Origin: Candidatus Gastranaerophilales bacterium
GTDB lineage: Bacteria; Cyanobacteriota; Vampirovibrionia; Gastranaerophilales; Gastranaerophilaceae
Reading direction: 5' to 3'
Assembly (NCBI GenBank): GCA_905235825.1
Contig: CAJONH010000053.1
Span: 1-5,450 of the forward strand
DNA length: 5,450 nucleotides
Shown: positions 5,388-5,450 of the stretch, in pieces
Position numbering within the stretch: the stretch's first letter is position 1
Layout of the letters: each line of letters begins with the position of its first letter
Notes under the pieces: generated by a model
Seen by the model: the letters and a program-made list of their open reading frames with translations, nothing else
Told to the model about the DNA's origin: nothing
Database searches by the model: none
Position numbers and translations under genes: made by a program

Positions 5388-5450
5388 TTATATGGCAACA
5401 ATATAAAAAAGAAATACAAATAAGCAAGACCATTGACGAACTTATTTAAA

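Noticed and set aside
5433..5450. TTG start giving MTNLFK at the right edge, or a -35 box TTGACG
   Set aside because: There is no ribosome-binding site before the TTG, and the matching -10 box would lie outside the window, so neither can be supported.
1..5450. CRISPR array, insertion sequence, tRNA or rRNA
   Set aside because: No regularly spaced short repeats, transposase motifs or conserved RNA signatures were found on either strand.

Overview
The window is strongly AT-rich bacterial DNA with standard stop codons, densely packed genes and mostly short intergenic gaps. It carries five well-supported protein-coding genes, one probable small gene, and a pair of GC-rich palindromic repeats. 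A CsaB-type pyruvyl transferase (used by Cyanobacteria and Firmicutes to decorate wall-linked polymers), Cys-anchored lipoprotein export, low GC content and variable ribosome-binding sites would fit a non-photosynthetic cyanobacterial relative such as the gut Gastranaerophilales. A low-GC Firmicute or another phylum cannot be excluded from 5.4 kb; this placement is inference.

Layout. Positions 1-84 hold the unresolved end of an upstream gene and repeat copy 1. Positions 84-2043 are a two-gene minus-strand operon: a PfkB-family sugar kinase that most resembles 2-keto-3-deoxygluconate kinase comes first, and csaB follows with an 8-base overlap. Positions 2044-2283 are a divergent promoter region with back-to-back TATAAT boxes and repeat copy 2, which forms most of the leader of the plus-strand operon. 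Positions 2284-4876 are a tightly coupled plus-strand operon of nrnA (DHH/DHHA1 nanoRNase/pAp phosphatase), a YihY/BrkB-family membrane protein and a polar amino acid-binding lipoprotein, each junction being an ATGA overlap. Positions 4910-5155 hold a convergent 81-residue protein of unknown function with a strong ribosome-binding site. Its 295-base upstream region (5156-5450) contains a palindrome and two possible -10 boxes but no clear gene.

How the genes might work together. The minus-strand pair links sugar phosphorylation with pyruvylation of a surface polymer. The plus-strand trio links nucleotide recycling, an inner-membrane protein and an amino acid-binding protein without its transporter. 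None of these links is proven by the sequence; they rest on gene overlap only.

The least ordinary thing here is the repeat pair at 32-84 and 2185-2277. Both copies share a 22-base head and a 19-base tail around different centres, both fold into strong stems, and both stand out as GC-rich in AT-rich DNA. One sits at the 3' end of a gene and the other forms the leader of another. I see no CRISPR array, insertion sequence, tRNA or rRNA.
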